41,197 nucleotides of DNA from an uncultured Bacilli bacterium. Its GTDB lineage: Bacteria; Bacillota_I; Bacilli_A; RF39; UBA660. Where the stretch lies: the NCBI GenBank assembly GCA_944358775.1, contig CALVRU010000009.1:1-41197 (forward strand), read 5' to 3'. The position numbers and the translations under genes were made by a program. Shown here one piece after another: positions 1-8,773 of the stretch (positions are counted from its first letter, which is position 1; each line of letters starts with the position of its first letter). The notes beneath the pieces are model-generated. The model saw only the letters and a list, made by a program, of their open reading frames with translations, ran no database searches and was not told the DNA's origin.

Positions 1-17
1 GCAATAGTAAAAAAATG

Positions 18-43
18 AAAAGCCAAGTTTTACAAGGCTTTTT
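18..43 (+). terminator. Rho-independent terminator of an upstream gene
   Basis: An AAAAGCC arm (18-24) pairs with GGCTTTT (36-42) across an 11-base loop, and the 3' arm runs into a T-tract. It most likely ends a transcript entering from the left edge. No gene is visible to its left in the window. Confidence 0.55.
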
Positions 44-133
44 GAACCATTTTTATCTCGAACTGTCAAACATGGGAATGGCCAAAGTGAAAATTATTTG
101 ACAACTCATTTTGTATATACTTTCGGAAAATAA

Positions 134-162
134 TTGTAAATTTTAGAAAGTTATTATATAAT
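134..162 (+). promoter_or_regulatory. SigA-type promoter
   Basis: TTGTAA at 134-139 and TATAAT at 157-162 are separated by 17 bases. It sits 27 bases before the GTG start of the first TasA-like gene, which it should drive as a single-gene unit. Confidence 0.6.
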
Positions 163-188
163 AAAAATAAGAATAGGGAGGGGTTAGT

Positions 189-809
189 GTGAAAAAAACT
201 ACCACCAAGACAAAAAAGAAGAGTAATGTCAAATTAAAATTAGAGAAGCGGCAAATTTTTCTTATCGTCTTATTACTTGTTTTAGTAGCGGGTACATGTT
301 TTGCGTTTACTTATACGTGGATGTTAATGTCAAAAACAAAAGAAGAGAACAGAGAATTGGCTCTAGGCAATTTATATCTATCTTTAGATAATACGGAAGG
401 AACTGCCATTGTGATTGACGATGCGTATCCGATGACTGATGTCGGCGGATTAACGCAGGCACCGTATACTTTTACTTTGCAAAACAATGGTGACTTTGAT
501 ATTAATTATGCCATCGTCTTAGAAGAAGATGAAGAGGCGATCAATCAATGCAAAGCTGAAAATGAAGGTGTTTGTAATACGGTGCCATTGGAAGATTTAA
601 AATATTCCATTACTAGAAATGGCGTTATGCATGATATTGCTTATTTAAAAGATAACCATAATATTTTGGATATGGGGCAAGTATTACCAAATGAAAAAAA
701 TAAAGTGACCTATAGTTTGAAGATATGGGTTGATTATGATACTGAAACCGAGTTAGAAAATGCTAAATTCTTCGGAAAATTAGCACTTCAGGTACAGACG
801 GCAAAATAG
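189..809 (+). CDS. TasA/camelysin-like exported protein (paralogue 1)
   Basis: A 206-residue protein with a basic N terminus (about 1-22), one hydrophobic segment (about 23-46) and an extracellular-type remainder. After the membrane segment come LGNLYLSLD (59-67) and AYPMTD (79-84). Equivalent motifs occur at the same places in two other proteins of this window (25593-26333 and 37928-38566), so the three are paralogues. The order of hydrophobic segment, T/A-x-GNL strand and beta-rich domain recalls SipW-dependent TasA/CalY proteins, which form matrix fibres or act as surface proteins; the assignment is by pattern only. The start is GTG, with GGGAGGGG just upstream. It has its own promoter and terminator. 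The segment lacks a clear Ala-x-Ala cleavage site, so it may stay anchored. Confidence 0.55.
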   Translation: MKKTTTKTKKKSNVKLKLEKRQIFLIVLLLVLVAGTCFAFTYTWMLMSKTKEENRELALGNLYLSLDNTEGTAIVIDDAYPMTDVGGLTQAPYTFTLQNNGDFDINYAIVLEEDEEAINQCKAENEGVCNTVPLEDLKYSITRNGVMHDIAYLKDNHNILDMGQVLPNEKNKVTYSLKIWVDYDTETELENAKFFGKLALQVQTAK

Positions 810-814
810 AGCAG

Positions 815-850
815 AAAATACGTTTCTAAGAACGAAACGTATTTTTATTT
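815..850. terminator. Bidirectional terminator
   Basis: A 12-base-pair stem (815-826 with 834-845) has an A-run on its left and a T-run on its right, so it can serve both the rightward TasA-like gene and the leftward TIGR04086 gene. It overlaps the stop codon of the leftward gene. Confidence 0.75.
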
Positions 851-1222
851 GTTGGCAATCATCGGGACCGGAAAGTTGATGCCGATCATACTACCGAGCA
901 TTGCAGTTAATAATAAAATGACATAGTAAACTCCGATTTTAATCGAAAAGTCAGGATGAAAGAACAATAAACTAAAAAGTAAAATGATGACTAAATAAAT
1001 TGCTCCGAATTTTATTCCTTCAAGCCATCCTTTTTGTCGACTTCGTCGGCCAATAAAAATACTTCCTAACAGTAGTCCAATAATTGGTACCAACAAAGAA
1101 ATTGTTTCTAATCCTTTACCGGATAGGATATTGAAATAATGAAGTAACGTAACTAAAAACGAAAGAACGATGATCGTTAAAAAGACCCAGAGAAATCCCT
1201 TTAGATAATTGATGGTTTTCAT
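845..1222 (-). CDS. TIGR04086-type small membrane protein
   Basis: A 125-residue, very hydrophobic protein with four predicted membrane helices (about 8-30, 40-58, 70-90 and 98-118) and short polar loops, including a GRRSRQKG loop near residue 60. Length, helix pattern and the basic loop fit the TIGR04086/YrzE-like family of Firmicutes, whose function is not known. The ATG is preceded by AGAGGTGAATT, a good ribosome binding site. It is divergent from the DUF421 gene and convergent with the TasA-like gene, so it forms a unit of its own. Confidence 0.6.
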   Translation of the reverse strand: MKTINYLKGFLWVFLTIIVLSFLVTLLHYFNILSGKGLETISLLVPIIGLLLGSIFIGRRSRQKGWLEGIKFGAIYLVIILLFSLLFFHPDFSIKIGVYYVILLLTAMLGSMIGINFPVPMIANK

Positions 1223-1302
1223 AATTCACCTCTAGTTTATCCTATGAAACGGTATAAAATTTTATGAACGAATTCATAATAGGAATGAAAGTGGGGAAGA
1301 TT

Positions 1303-1947
1303 ATGGATTATTGGATTGTCATCTATCGAACGATTTTATTTTATGCAGTTATCACTGTTATTTATCGAATTATGGGTAAACGGGAAGTGGGGCAATTAGG
1401 TATCGTCGACTTAATCGTATCTATTTTGATTGCCGAATTAGCGGCTATCTCGATCGATAATCGTGAAGAATCCATTTGGCTCAGTTTGCTCCCGATTTTA
1501 TGTTTGGTTGGAATTCAAATTATTTTGGCATATATTTCTTTAAAAAGTTCGAAAGTTCGAAACTTGTTTGATGGGAATCCATCTGTTATCATCAATCGTG
1601 GAATCATTAATTTTAAAGAAATGGTAAGACAACGATATAATGTCGATGATCTTTTGACGCAATTACGTCAACAACATATTCGTTCCATCGAATCTGTCGA
1701 TTTTGCGATTCTTGAAACCAGCGGCAAACTATCTATTTTTACCAGAGATTCAAAATTGCATGGCGAGTATCCATTACCATTGATTCTCGATAGTAAAATT
1801 CAATATGATACATTAAGACAGATCCGCAAAAATAAAGCTTGGTTAGAACGTACGTTACAACAAGAAAAGGTATCGTTGGATGATATTTTTTATGCTTTTT
1901 ATCGCGAGAAAAAATTGTTTATTATTAAGAATACGGATTTAAAATAG
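1303..1947 (+). CDS. DUF421 (YetF-type) membrane protein
   Basis: Three N-terminal membrane helices are followed by a soluble domain. The family signature is clear: RIMGKREVGQLGIVDLIVSI in the first third, then a helix, then NPSVIINRGIINFKEM and the RQQHIRSIESVDFAILETSG stretch. DUF421 proteins of Bacillus (YetF, YdfS, YrbG) are membrane proteins, some linked to spores; their biochemistry is unclear. An in-frame ATG at 1264 exists, but a TATAAA box ends only a few bases before it, and GTGGGGA lies 8 bases before the ATG at 1303. That second ATG also gives the usual family N terminus, so 1303 is preferred. Confidence 0.8.
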   Translation: MDYWIVIYRTILFYAVITVIYRIMGKREVGQLGIVDLIVSILIAELAAISIDNREESIWLSLLPILCLVGIQIILAYISLKSSKVRNLFDGNPSVIINRGIINFKEMVRQRYNVDDLLTQLRQQHIRSIESVDFAILETSGKLSIFTRDSKLHGEYPLPLILDSKIQYDTLRQIRKNKAWLERTLQQEKVSLDDIFYAFYREKKLFIIKNTDLK

Positions 1948-1954
1948 AAACCGC

Positions 1955-1983
1955 TTGCGGCAGATTTTAAAAAATGATAAAAT
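1955..1983 (+). promoter_or_regulatory. SigA-type promoter
   Basis: TTGCGG (1955-1960), a 17-base spacer and TAAAAT (1978-1983) lie just before the small membrane protein gene. The -35 box is part of a CCGCTTGCGG palindrome (1951-1960). Confidence 0.5.
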
Positions 1984-2006
1984 GAAATAGAATAGGAGGT
2001 CACATT

Positions 2007-2405
2007 ATGGATCTTTATATTATTTTACTTTATTGTTTTGCGTTTATTGTACCACTTAGTATTTTTTTTCGGTCCTTCGGAAGTACCGAACCAAGGATTC
2101 GTAAATGTCGACTTCTGTATGCGATTCCAAGCATTCTTACCATTTTTGTCGATGTCGTTTTTATCGTTTTGATTTTACAACAAAAAATAACTGCAGAGAA
2201 TAGTAGTGTCGTTGTACAATATGCGCCGCTGCTCCTTTGTATTCTATCGTTTTTTGTCTATTTATTCGGTAAGAAGAAAGAACGGCTTTTACAAGCTGAT
2301 GTTTTAGTAGAGAATGCCGTTGATATTATGGATACTCGTAATAATGGCAGAAATCAAAATAATTTTTTGGATATTTCAACGGAGGAGTTAAATAAAAAAA
2401 ATTAG
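2007..2405 (+). CDS. Small membrane protein of unknown function
   Basis: A 132-residue protein with three predicted membrane helices (about 3-22, 38-58 and 70-88) and a polar, Asn-rich C-terminal tail of about 45 residues that should be soluble. I do not recognise a family. AGGAGG is well placed before the ATG. The gene follows the DUF421 gene by 59 bases but has its own promoter, and it ends in a strong terminator shared with the opposing gene. Confidence 0.6.
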   Translation: MDLYIILLYCFAFIVPLSIFFRSFGSTEPRIRKCRLLYAIPSILTIFVDVVFIVLILQQKITAENSSVVVQYAPLLLCILSFFVYLFGKKKERLLQADVLVENAVDIMDTRNNGRNQNNFLDISTEELNKKN

Positions 2406-2428
2406 TACTTATCAGTGCTAATTTTTTA
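2401..2428. terminator. Bidirectional terminator
   Basis: ATTAGTACT (2401-2409) pairs with AGTGCTAAT (2414-2422), with one G-T wobble and a TATC loop. It has an A-run before and a T-run after. It separates two convergent genes and overlaps both stop regions. Confidence 0.8.
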
Positions 2429-3631
2429 TTGGTTCTGCTTTTTTTTCAACGCTAGTATTTTTTGATCTTGAAGTGTTTGCGCTTGTTTTAATTGTTCGTT
2501 GAATCGCTGAATCTCTTCTTTTTTATAATGAAGTTCTCGTTCCATTTCCAATAAATCATTTTGTAACAGTTGTCCGTCAGGAGTGTCGAAAAAAGAAGAA
2601 GCGTCGAGTTCTTTGTATAAATCGCTGATATTTTTTTCTCCTTGTTCCATCCATTGTAAAGCATCTTTTAAAGAAAGTCGTTGTTGGGTAAATTCTTTTG
2701 AGAAATCTTCATATGATATTTTTACTTCTGTTTTTTTGGTAATCGTCGGATGAAAGGAATCATCTAAATTAGAAAGTAAGCGGCTTGCCAAAAAAGAAGA
2801 AGCGATGATTCCAAATAAGGAGAAAGAAGGAATCGTATGTAACAAACAGGCGGATAACAGAACGTTCTCACCAAAATGAGAATGGTAAGTGCGAATGATT
2901 TCTTCCTGATATTCGATTTTTCCCATATTCTTTACTTTGTCACGAAGTTGTGTTATCTCTTTTTCTTGTTGTTTTAAAAAAGCATCACATTCTTGAAATA
3001 AACGTTGGAAATCCTTTAATTGATCTGGGGTCGTTTCTTCCTCAATCGATGGCGTGTTTGGTGTTCTTTCTCCTTTGTCGAGCAAGATGTCTTCTTTGGT
3101 AGTAGAAGATGATTGTTGTGTCGAAAAAAGCGAAAGAAACTGTAGTAGAGTGGTCGGTTTGTTTTCGAATCGAGGATCTATTTTGTCTTTTTGAATAGAG
3201 TCGATTGTCATTATTTCAAAGAAATAGTGAAATATTGCTTGCCATAAATGAGAATCTTCTTGAAATGATATTGATGTTTGGTTTTTTAAATTACGTTTTA
3301 GTAATTCGATAGAATCACATAAAGTATCCAGATGATCTTTCGAGTCATTTTTGTCAAACGAGTTTGTCTGGTTTTCATTTTTTACTTCTTGAAGAGGTTT
3401 CTTTGGTAGATTTTCTTTTGCCTTGATGACTGCTAATTTCGATTCTAGTGTGTTAAGATAGGCGTATTCAATTTCTTTCTTTTTGGCAGGAGTGATCGAT
3501 ACTTGCAGTGAATGAGTAGACAACCAAACATCTACGTCAGGTGAACGCTTTTTCTTTTTTTCGGAAACTGTCTTGGGAATAGAAATATCGGAATTCTTCT
3601 TTCCTTGTAGGGGTTTGGTTTTGCTTTTCAC
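2426..3631 (-). CDS. Coiled-coil protein of unknown function, 5' end uncertain
   Basis: A 401-residue Lys/Glu/Gln-rich protein from the first canonical start (GTG at 3631). Charged helical segments lie around residues 95-125, 200-245 and 330-400, with a short hydrophobic stretch around 252-285. I do not recognise a family. The start is doubtful: GTG 3631 has no ribosome binding site, while the frame stays open upstream to about 3772 and encodes a very basic stretch containing RLRAWWNRNHKKKK. A strong AAAAGGAGGG lies at 3755-3764 (minus strand) with a TATAAT-like box before it. A GTG at 3741 would join this frame if the A5 run at 3734-3738 had one more A, giving MKKGSFKNRL. The gene therefore either carries a one-base deletion or assembly error there, or uses a non-canonical start. 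Confidence 0.55.
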   Translation of the reverse strand: MKSKTKPLQGKKNSDISIPKTVSEKKKKRSPDVDVWLSTHSLQVSITPAKKKEIEYAYLNTLESKLAVIKAKENLPKKPLQEVKNENQTNSFDKNDSKDHLDTLCDSIELLKRNLKNQTSISFQEDSHLWQAIFHYFFEIMTIDSIQKDKIDPRFENKPTTLLQFLSLFSTQQSSSTTKEDILLDKGERTPNTPSIEEETTPDQLKDFQRLFQECDAFLKQQEKEITQLRDKVKNMGKIEYQEEIIRTYHSHFGENVLLSACLLHTIPSFSLFGIIASSFLASRLLSNLDDSFHPTITKKTEVKISYEDFSKEFTQQRLSLKDALQWMEQGEKNISDLYKELDASSFFDTPDGQLLQNDLLEMERELHYKKEEIQRFNEQLKQAQTLQDQKILALKKKQNQ

Positions 3632-3828
3632 CGGTTTGATGACTTGTCTTTTCTCTTCTTCTTTCTTTTTTTTCTGTTTCTTTTTCTTATGGTTCCTATT
3701 CCACCAAGCTCTTAATCTGTTTTTGAAACTTCCTTTTTCACCGCGCGTAGAAATCCCTCCTTTTCTTTTTGATTATTATATCACAAAGTTATGCTTCATG
3801 GTATAATAGATTTATCTAAGGAGGCAAC

Positions 3829-4482
3829 ATGAAAAAACAGGGAATCTTTTTCATTACCATTGGAATAGTACTGATTTTTTTTCTAACCGGATGTTATGTT
3901 TTTCATCAGGTTGGTTGGATGGATTCTTTGGTACTACAGTTTTTAGAAATGATTCGTAGTGATACAATGCATTCGATTATGTTATTTTTTACGAATGTTT
4001 TTTATGGGCCAATTTATTTTTTGCTTATTAGTATTGTAGTTATATGGTTATGGATAACGAAACATCGTAAGGAAGCATTTTATTTTGTTCTTGTTTTAAT
4101 ACTTGGTAACTTACTTATTTTGGGAATGAAACAGTTATTTTTAAGAGATCGGCCAGCGTTACCACTAATACCGATTGACGGATACAGTTTTCCAAGTGCC
4201 CATACTTATAATGCTGTTATTTTTTATGGTTTTTTACTTTATTTAGTGAAACGATATATTTCTATAAAAAGTTTAAGATATCTCATAAGTATCGTATTAG
4301 TCTTTTTCATTATTTTAACAGCGATCAGTAGACTTTATTTGCAAGTGCATTATTTTACTGATATTATTGGTGGCTTTGCCTTAGGATTCTTGACGTTTGG
4401 AATATTTTTAGTGGTTGCCGATAAAGAAAAGACTAAGTCTGTAACTTCTTCCGGAGATGGAAATAGTGACTTGTCGTGGTGA
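3829..4482 (+). CDS. PAP2-family membrane phosphatase
   Basis: A 217-residue protein with about six membrane helices and the complete PAP2 signature: K101-x6-R108-P109, PSAH at 122-125, and SR-x5-H-x3-D at 167-178. Lys101, Arg108, His125, Arg168, His174 and Asp178 are the expected phosphate-binding and catalytic residues. The family removes phosphate from lipids such as phosphatidate, phosphatidylglycerol phosphate or undecaprenyl diphosphate; which one cannot be read from sequence. AAGGAGG precedes the ATG. The 3' end overlaps the opposing flippase gene by 50 bases. With the flippase and the YfhO-type gene next door, a role in lipid-carrier or envelope metabolism is plausible but inferred. 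Confidence 0.85.
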   Translation: MKKQGIFFITIGIVLIFFLTGCYVFHQVGWMDSLVLQFLEMIRSDTMHSIMLFFTNVFYGPIYFLLISIVVIWLWITKHRKEAFYFVLVLILGNLLILGMKQLFLRDRPALPLIPIDGYSFPSAHTYNAVIFYGFLLYLVKRYISIKSLRYLISIVLVFFIILTAISRLYLQVHYFTDIIGGFALGFLTFGIFLVVADKEKTKSVTSSGDGNSDLSW

Positions 4483-5740
4483 CGATGACACTGCATGCGG
4501 TGGCAATTAATAAAGGAAACATACCGATATGGAAAAAACTAAAGATGACGATCGCAAGACATTTTGTAACGATTCCTTTTAAGTTATCCCAGAATAAGTT
4601 TTTCGAAAGATTAAGAGATTGTAAAGCGGTAGCGATTGGGGCTTGAATATAATAGAGCAAAAAGATCGGAGCGATCGTTCTTAGATAAGTGCCACCATGA
4701 TTCGTATTATAAAATAGTTTCAAGAAAAATTCTGGGCACCACATCAAAATAAGAGTATATGGAATTGCAATTGCAAGCGAGATAAAAATCGCTTGTTTTA
4801 ATTTTTTCTTAACGTATTCCTTACGATCATGGGCATAAGCATTTGAAATGACTGGCAGTAATGCGGAAGAAATTGCATTGGTAAAGAATCCGGGCATTAA
4901 TAAAAGGGGCATAACGTAGCCCGATACGATTCCATATTCTGTTAAAATATAGGAGTTCGAATATCCAGCTGCTAAAAGACAACTCGTAAGAAGAATTGGT
5001 TCTAAAAAGTAACCGATGGATCCAATTAATCTTCCGCCTGTCGTCGGAATTGAAATATCTAAGACATCTTTGATGTTTTGTTTCTGTGGAATTAAATCTT
5101 GTTTGGTAATTTTAAAGTTTTTGGGAAGAAATAAAAATAAAATACCAATTGATAGAAACTCACTTGCCATATTGACTAAGATTAATCCACAGACTGCATA
5201 AGTAACTCCTAATGTTAAAAGATATGGGGTGATGAGAATGATGATGATAAGACGAATGATTTGTTCGCAAATATGACTGATGACATGTGGAAACATTTTT
5301 TGTTTTCCGAAAAAATAACCTCGTAATAGATTAGAAATCGAATCGAACGGGAGGACGAGTGCAATTGCTAAAATAGGTAAGTAAGCGTTTGGCTCTTTCA
5401 AAAAGGTGTTGGCAATAAAAGGAGCAAATAGTACAATTATAACAATGAGAAACAAATTGAATATGAGGGTAACTGGAATTGCGGAGAAGACAATTCGTTT
5501 ATTGTTGTGTCGATCTTCCGATACTAGTTTTGAAATGGCAGTAGGCATACTTAATTGCGATAGTGTCATAAACAAAGAAAAAGTAGGGTAGACGAGCATA
5601 TATAAGCCGATTCCCTCCAATCCTACTAAACGTGTCATAACGACTCGAATAAACATTCCTAAAAATTTTGTGATTGCCCCGCCGACAATTAAAATAATGG
5701 TTGAGGCGATAAATTTTTCTTTGAACCTTAGCTTCTTCAT
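4433..5740 (-). CDS. SpoVB/MurJ-type lipid flippase (MOP superfamily)
   Basis: A 435-residue integral membrane protein with about 12 helices. The N terminus (STIILIVGGAITKFLGMFIR, then RLVGLEGIGLYMLVYP) and PTAISKLVSE near residue 65 are typical of the SpoVB/YtgP branch of oligosaccharide and lipid II flippases. Such proteins carry lipid-linked sugars across the membrane; SpoVB itself serves the spore cortex. With an SspI gene in the same window a sporulation role is possible, but a general wall-polymer flippase is equally likely. AAAGGA precedes the ATG. The gene is divergent from the YfhO-type gene, and TATAAT-like boxes for both directions overlap around 5771-5779. Confidence 0.8.
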   Translation of the reverse strand: MKKLRFKEKFIASTIILIVGGAITKFLGMFIRVVMTRLVGLEGIGLYMLVYPTFSLFMTLSQLSMPTAISKLVSEDRHNNKRIVFSAIPVTLIFNLFLIVIIVLFAPFIANTFLKEPNAYLPILAIALVLPFDSISNLLRGYFFGKQKMFPHVISHICEQIIRLIIIILITPYLLTLGVTYAVCGLILVNMASEFLSIGILFLFLPKNFKITKQDLIPQKQNIKDVLDISIPTTGGRLIGSIGYFLEPILLTSCLLAAGYSNSYILTEYGIVSGYVMPLLLMPGFFTNAISSALLPVISNAYAHDRKEYVKKKLKQAIFISLAIAIPYTLILMWCPEFFLKLFYNTNHGGTYLRTIAPIFLLYYIQAPIATALQSLNLSKNLFWDNLKGIVTKCLAIVIFSFFHIGMFPLLIATACSVIVTTTSHYFHLRKKLQT

Positions 5741-5827
5741 AAAAATTCCTTTCGCAAAAATGCTGTTTATTATATAATAGATATATGATAAATTGTCGTG
5801 GTTTATTTCTGAAAAGAGTGGTGAAAA

Positions 5828-8371
5828 ATGAAGAAAAACTATTTGAATTATTTATTATTGATCGTGTTTTGTCTTTTTTTGTTGATGATTACGAAAGATT
5901 CTTCTTTTTTATTCGGTTCGACGACTGATTGGTGGAATCAGCATGTTTCATTTGCCGAATATTTTCGTAATCTATTTTATGAGACAAACGATTTATTTCC
6001 TAACTTGGCATTGCATTTAGGAGCTGGTGAAAATATTTTTCACTTTTCTTATTATGGCCTTTTCTCGCCGTGGTTGTTTTTGAGTTATCTGTTTCCAAAT
6101 GTATCGATGTCGTCTTTTATCCAAATTATGAATATGCTCTTTTACACACTCAGTGTTCTTCTCATGTATCGCTTCCTAATCCATAAAAAGATAAGCAAAG
6201 AAAATAGTTTGTTTGCAGCGGTTTTATTTGCGGCAGCGGCACCATTACTTTTTCATTTTCATCGTCAAATCATGTTTGTCGATTATATGCCTATCTTGAT
6301 TTTGGGTTTATTTGCCGTCGATCTTTATTTTGAAAAAAGCCGGAAAGTTCCGCTTGTTTTATGCGTGTTTTTTCTCATTCTAACCAGTTACTATTATAGT
6401 GTGACGGGATTGGTCGTACTTGCTATTTATGCGATCTTTACTTATTATCAAAGAAATCTTAAATTAGATAAAAAAGAAATCTTAAAAACGTTTTCGCCGC
6501 TTGTCGGAACTGTTTTATTGGGCATTCTATTAGCTGCATTTTTGTTATTACCGACATTGTATGTTCTTTTGCATGGCCGTGGTGAAGTTGTCAATAATTT
6601 ACCGTTTATCGTATTATTTTTACCGAATCCGAGTTTAGAAACATTATTATACAGTAATTACAATATCGGTCTTACTGCGATTACTTTGTTTTTATTATTG
6701 TTATCTCTTTTTACAAAAGATAAAATCCGTGTTTTATCTATTCTTCTTTTCGCTCTTTTATTATTTCCGATCTTTCCACTTCTTTTGAATGGCGGATTAT
6801 ATGCTCGCGGTAAAATTTTGATTCCTTTTCTACCATTGATTATCTACGTTGTAGCATATATGTTCGAACAATGGCCGAGATTCTCTTTTTCAAAAAAGAC
6901 GTATCGATTGGTTGGAATTATCACGAATATTGTAGTTCTCATTTGTCTTTTTGCTCATTTTCTACAAACTTGGTTCGTAGTTGTGATTCTATGTGATCTT
7001 GTTTTATTGGATGTCGGTCTTTATTTTAAAGTTTGTAAAAACTACAAGATGCCACTGATCTTAGGAAGTCTCTTGGTTGCAGTAGGGGTAGTGCTCGCTT
7101 CCAACACAGATGAAGAGTACGTTCGTTATCAAAATGTTTTCAATAAAGAGTCCCTTGGTATAACTGAGGCAATTCAAGAAACGCTAGCGCGTGATTCGTC
7201 TTTTTATCGCTTTCAAAATTTATATGATCCATTGAATACGATGAATCGTATCTATGGTTCGAACTATTATACGACGAGTATTTATTCGTCGAGTGAGAAT
7301 GCAGATTACATTACCTTTTTACGCGATGTTATGAAAATCGAGCAAGAGCATTCGAATCTTTTTGCGGTAACATCATCGGCGAATCTTTTATTTGCTACTT
7401 TGATGAACGTCAAATATATTGCTACTACCGAAGAAGCGCCATTGGGTTATGAGAAAGTCATGGAAGATGATACCGTTGCGATTTATCGGAATCAATTTAC
7501 ATTACCACTTGGATATGCGAGTAATCGATTGTATTCGCAGGAGGCGTTCGATCTTTTGAAATATCCGAATAACTTGGATACTTTATTTCATTCGATCGTA
7601 GTAGACCAGGATGTTCTTCTCGATCCAAATTCGAATATTCAAAAGATAGATGCATCGTTCCAATTTTTAGAACATGATTTTCCAATTGAAACGATCGATG
7701 ATGGATATCGGTTTCAAGTGGACGACACCGAACAATTTTTGATGCAACTCAATCAACCGCTTGATTCGAATCAAATTTTATTGTTATCTTTCGATGTAAA
7801 CCGTGATGATGGTTGTAGCGAGGATGAAGGAAGATCGATTACGATCGATGGAGTTACGAATCAACGTTCTTGTGATAGCTGGACCTATGCGAATAAAAAT
7901 GAGCGATTTCATTATGTATTGTCTTCCCAGGAAGCGATGCAAACGTTTTCTATTCAAGTGACAAAAGGGGCTTATGAACTTATCAATTGGCAGGCTTATG
8001 TGATGGATTACGATAAAATCAAAGAATTTGTCACTTCCGTTAATCCGTGGAATATCGACTCTACAAAAACAACTCAAGATTCGATCGAAGGGACAATTGA
8101 AGTAGTCGAAGATAGTTATTTTGCGACGACAATTCCTTATGATAAAGGGTACCGAGTAATATTGGATGGTCAAGAAATTGCTTATGAAAAGATAAATACG
8201 GCTTTTTTGGGATTTCCTATTACAAAAGGGAGTCATACGATTCGAATCGAATATGAATCGCCCTTTTTCCAAATAGGGAAAAATATTTCCAGCATTGCTC
8301 TTGTCCTATTGGGGGGCATGATCTTACAAGAAGGATATCAAACAAGCAGAAAGATGCGAAGTAAAGAATAA
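5828..8371 (+). CDS. YfhO-family membrane protein (putative glycosyltransferase)
   Basis: An 847-residue protein. The first half holds about 12 membrane helices, followed by an extracellular domain (about 430-815) and a last helix near the C terminus. The N-terminal loop with TDWWNQH and the HLGAGENIFHFSYYGLFSPW segment match YfhO-type proteins, as does the late KGYRVILDGQ...AFLGFPITKGSHTI region. YfhO in Bacillus adds sugar to lipoteichoic acid using a lipid-linked donor; the same role here is inference. The neighbouring flippase gene, which could supply lipid-linked sugars, agrees with this. The gene is monocistronic and its stop codon lies inside its own terminator. Confidence 0.8.
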   Translation: MKKNYLNYLLLIVFCLFLLMITKDSSFLFGSTTDWWNQHVSFAEYFRNLFYETNDLFPNLALHLGAGENIFHFSYYGLFSPWLFLSYLFPNVSMSSFIQIMNMLFYTLSVLLMYRFLIHKKISKENSLFAAVLFAAAAPLLFHFHRQIMFVDYMPILILGLFAVDLYFEKSRKVPLVLCVFFLILTSYYYSVTGLVVLAIYAIFTYYQRNLKLDKKEILKTFSPLVGTVLLGILLAAFLLLPTLYVLLHGRGEVVNNLPFIVLFLPNPSLETLLYSNYNIGLTAITLFLLLLSLFTKDKIRVLSILLFALLLFPIFPLLLNGGLYARGKILIPFLPLIIYVVAYMFEQWPRFSFSKKTYRLVGIITNIVVLICLFAHFLQTWFVVVILCDLVLLDVGLYFKVCKNYKMPLILGSLLVAVGVVLASNTDEEYVRYQNVFNKESLGITEAIQETLARDSSFYRFQNLYDPLNTMNRIYGSNYYTTSIYSSSENADYITFLRDVMKIEQEHSNLFAVTSSANLLFATLMNVKYIATTEEAPLGYEKVMEDDTVAIYRNQFTLPLGYASNRLYSQEAFDLLKYPNNLDTLFHSIVVDQDVLLDPNSNIQKIDASFQFLEHDFPIETIDDGYRFQVDDTEQFLMQLNQPLDSNQILLLSFDVNRDDGCSEDEGRSITIDGVTNQRSCDSWTYANKNERFHYVLSSQEAMQTFSIQVTKGAYELINWQAYVMDYDKIKEFVTSVNPWNIDSTKTTQDSIEGTIEVVEDSYFATTIPYDKGYRVILDGQEIAYEKINTAFLGFPITKGSHTIRIEYESPFFQIGKNISSIALVLLGGMILQEGYQTSRKMRSKE

Positions 8372-8412
8372 TTACTTCGTTTTTTGAACAATAATTACTT
8401 CGTTTTTTGAAC
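8357..8412 (+). terminator. Terminator with a duplicated 3' half
   Basis: CGAAGTAA (8357-8364) pairs with TTACTTCG (8372-8379), followed by six T. The 23 bases from 8367 to 8389, holding the 3' arm and T-tract, are repeated exactly at 8390-8412. The 5' arm could thus pair with either copy. Confidence 0.75.
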
Positions 8413-8420
8413 TGATTATC

Positions 8421-8449
8421 TTTTCAAGGAAGAAAATTTAAGCTATAAT
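8421..8449 (+). promoter_or_regulatory. Candidate SigA-type promoter for the rel operon
   Basis: A consensus TATAAT at 8444-8449 is preceded at 17 bases by a weak TTTTCA. It is the only good -10 box before the operon. Confidence 0.45.
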
Positions 8450-8476
8450 GAAAATAGAAAAAGAAAGGTGATAAGT

Positions 8477-8761
8477 ATGGAAATGGAATTCAAATCGGTT
8501 TCAGAATTGTATCAAAGGGTGTTGCCTGCACTACGTACTAAGAAGCACGAACTTCATAAAAATGGATATACTTATCTAAAGGAAGAAGATATTTGGAATT
8601 ACTTAAAGGAAACGAAATGGAGCAAGAGTGTCGATTTGTTTCTTGCCGATATGGTAGAAGATATTTTAAATACGAAGAATCAAGAGTTTGATCGATATTT
8701 TAAAGAAAAATTAAAAGATAAAGAACGAGTAAAATATTTTACGGATCTAGAGATCATATAA
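8477..8761 (+). CDS. ComN-like post-transcriptional regulator
   Basis: A small protein of 94 residues with the YLKEEDIWNYLKETKW segment and a helical acidic second half (ADMVEDILN). Both fit the post-transcriptional regulator family (Pfam PF13797) that includes Bacillus ComN, which affects comE mRNA and interacts with DivIVA. An in-frame GTG at 8468 lies inside the AAAGGTGAT ribosome binding site, so the ATG at 8477 is the likely start. It is the first gene of an operon with rel, dtd and a PerM-type gene; rel follows after 12 bases with its own strong AGGAGGGG. Confidence 0.65.
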   Translation: MEMEFKSVSELYQRVLPALRTKKHELHKNGYTYLKEEDIWNYLKETKWSKSVDLFLADMVEDILNTKNQEFDRYFKEKLKDKERVKYFTDLEII

Positions 8762-8773
8762 GGAGGGGTTATC

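Noticed and set aside
3573..3806. Open frame on plus, Phe-rich
   Set aside because: It is the reverse of the Lys-rich start of the coiled-coil gene; the composition and lack of a ribosome binding site show it is a shadow.
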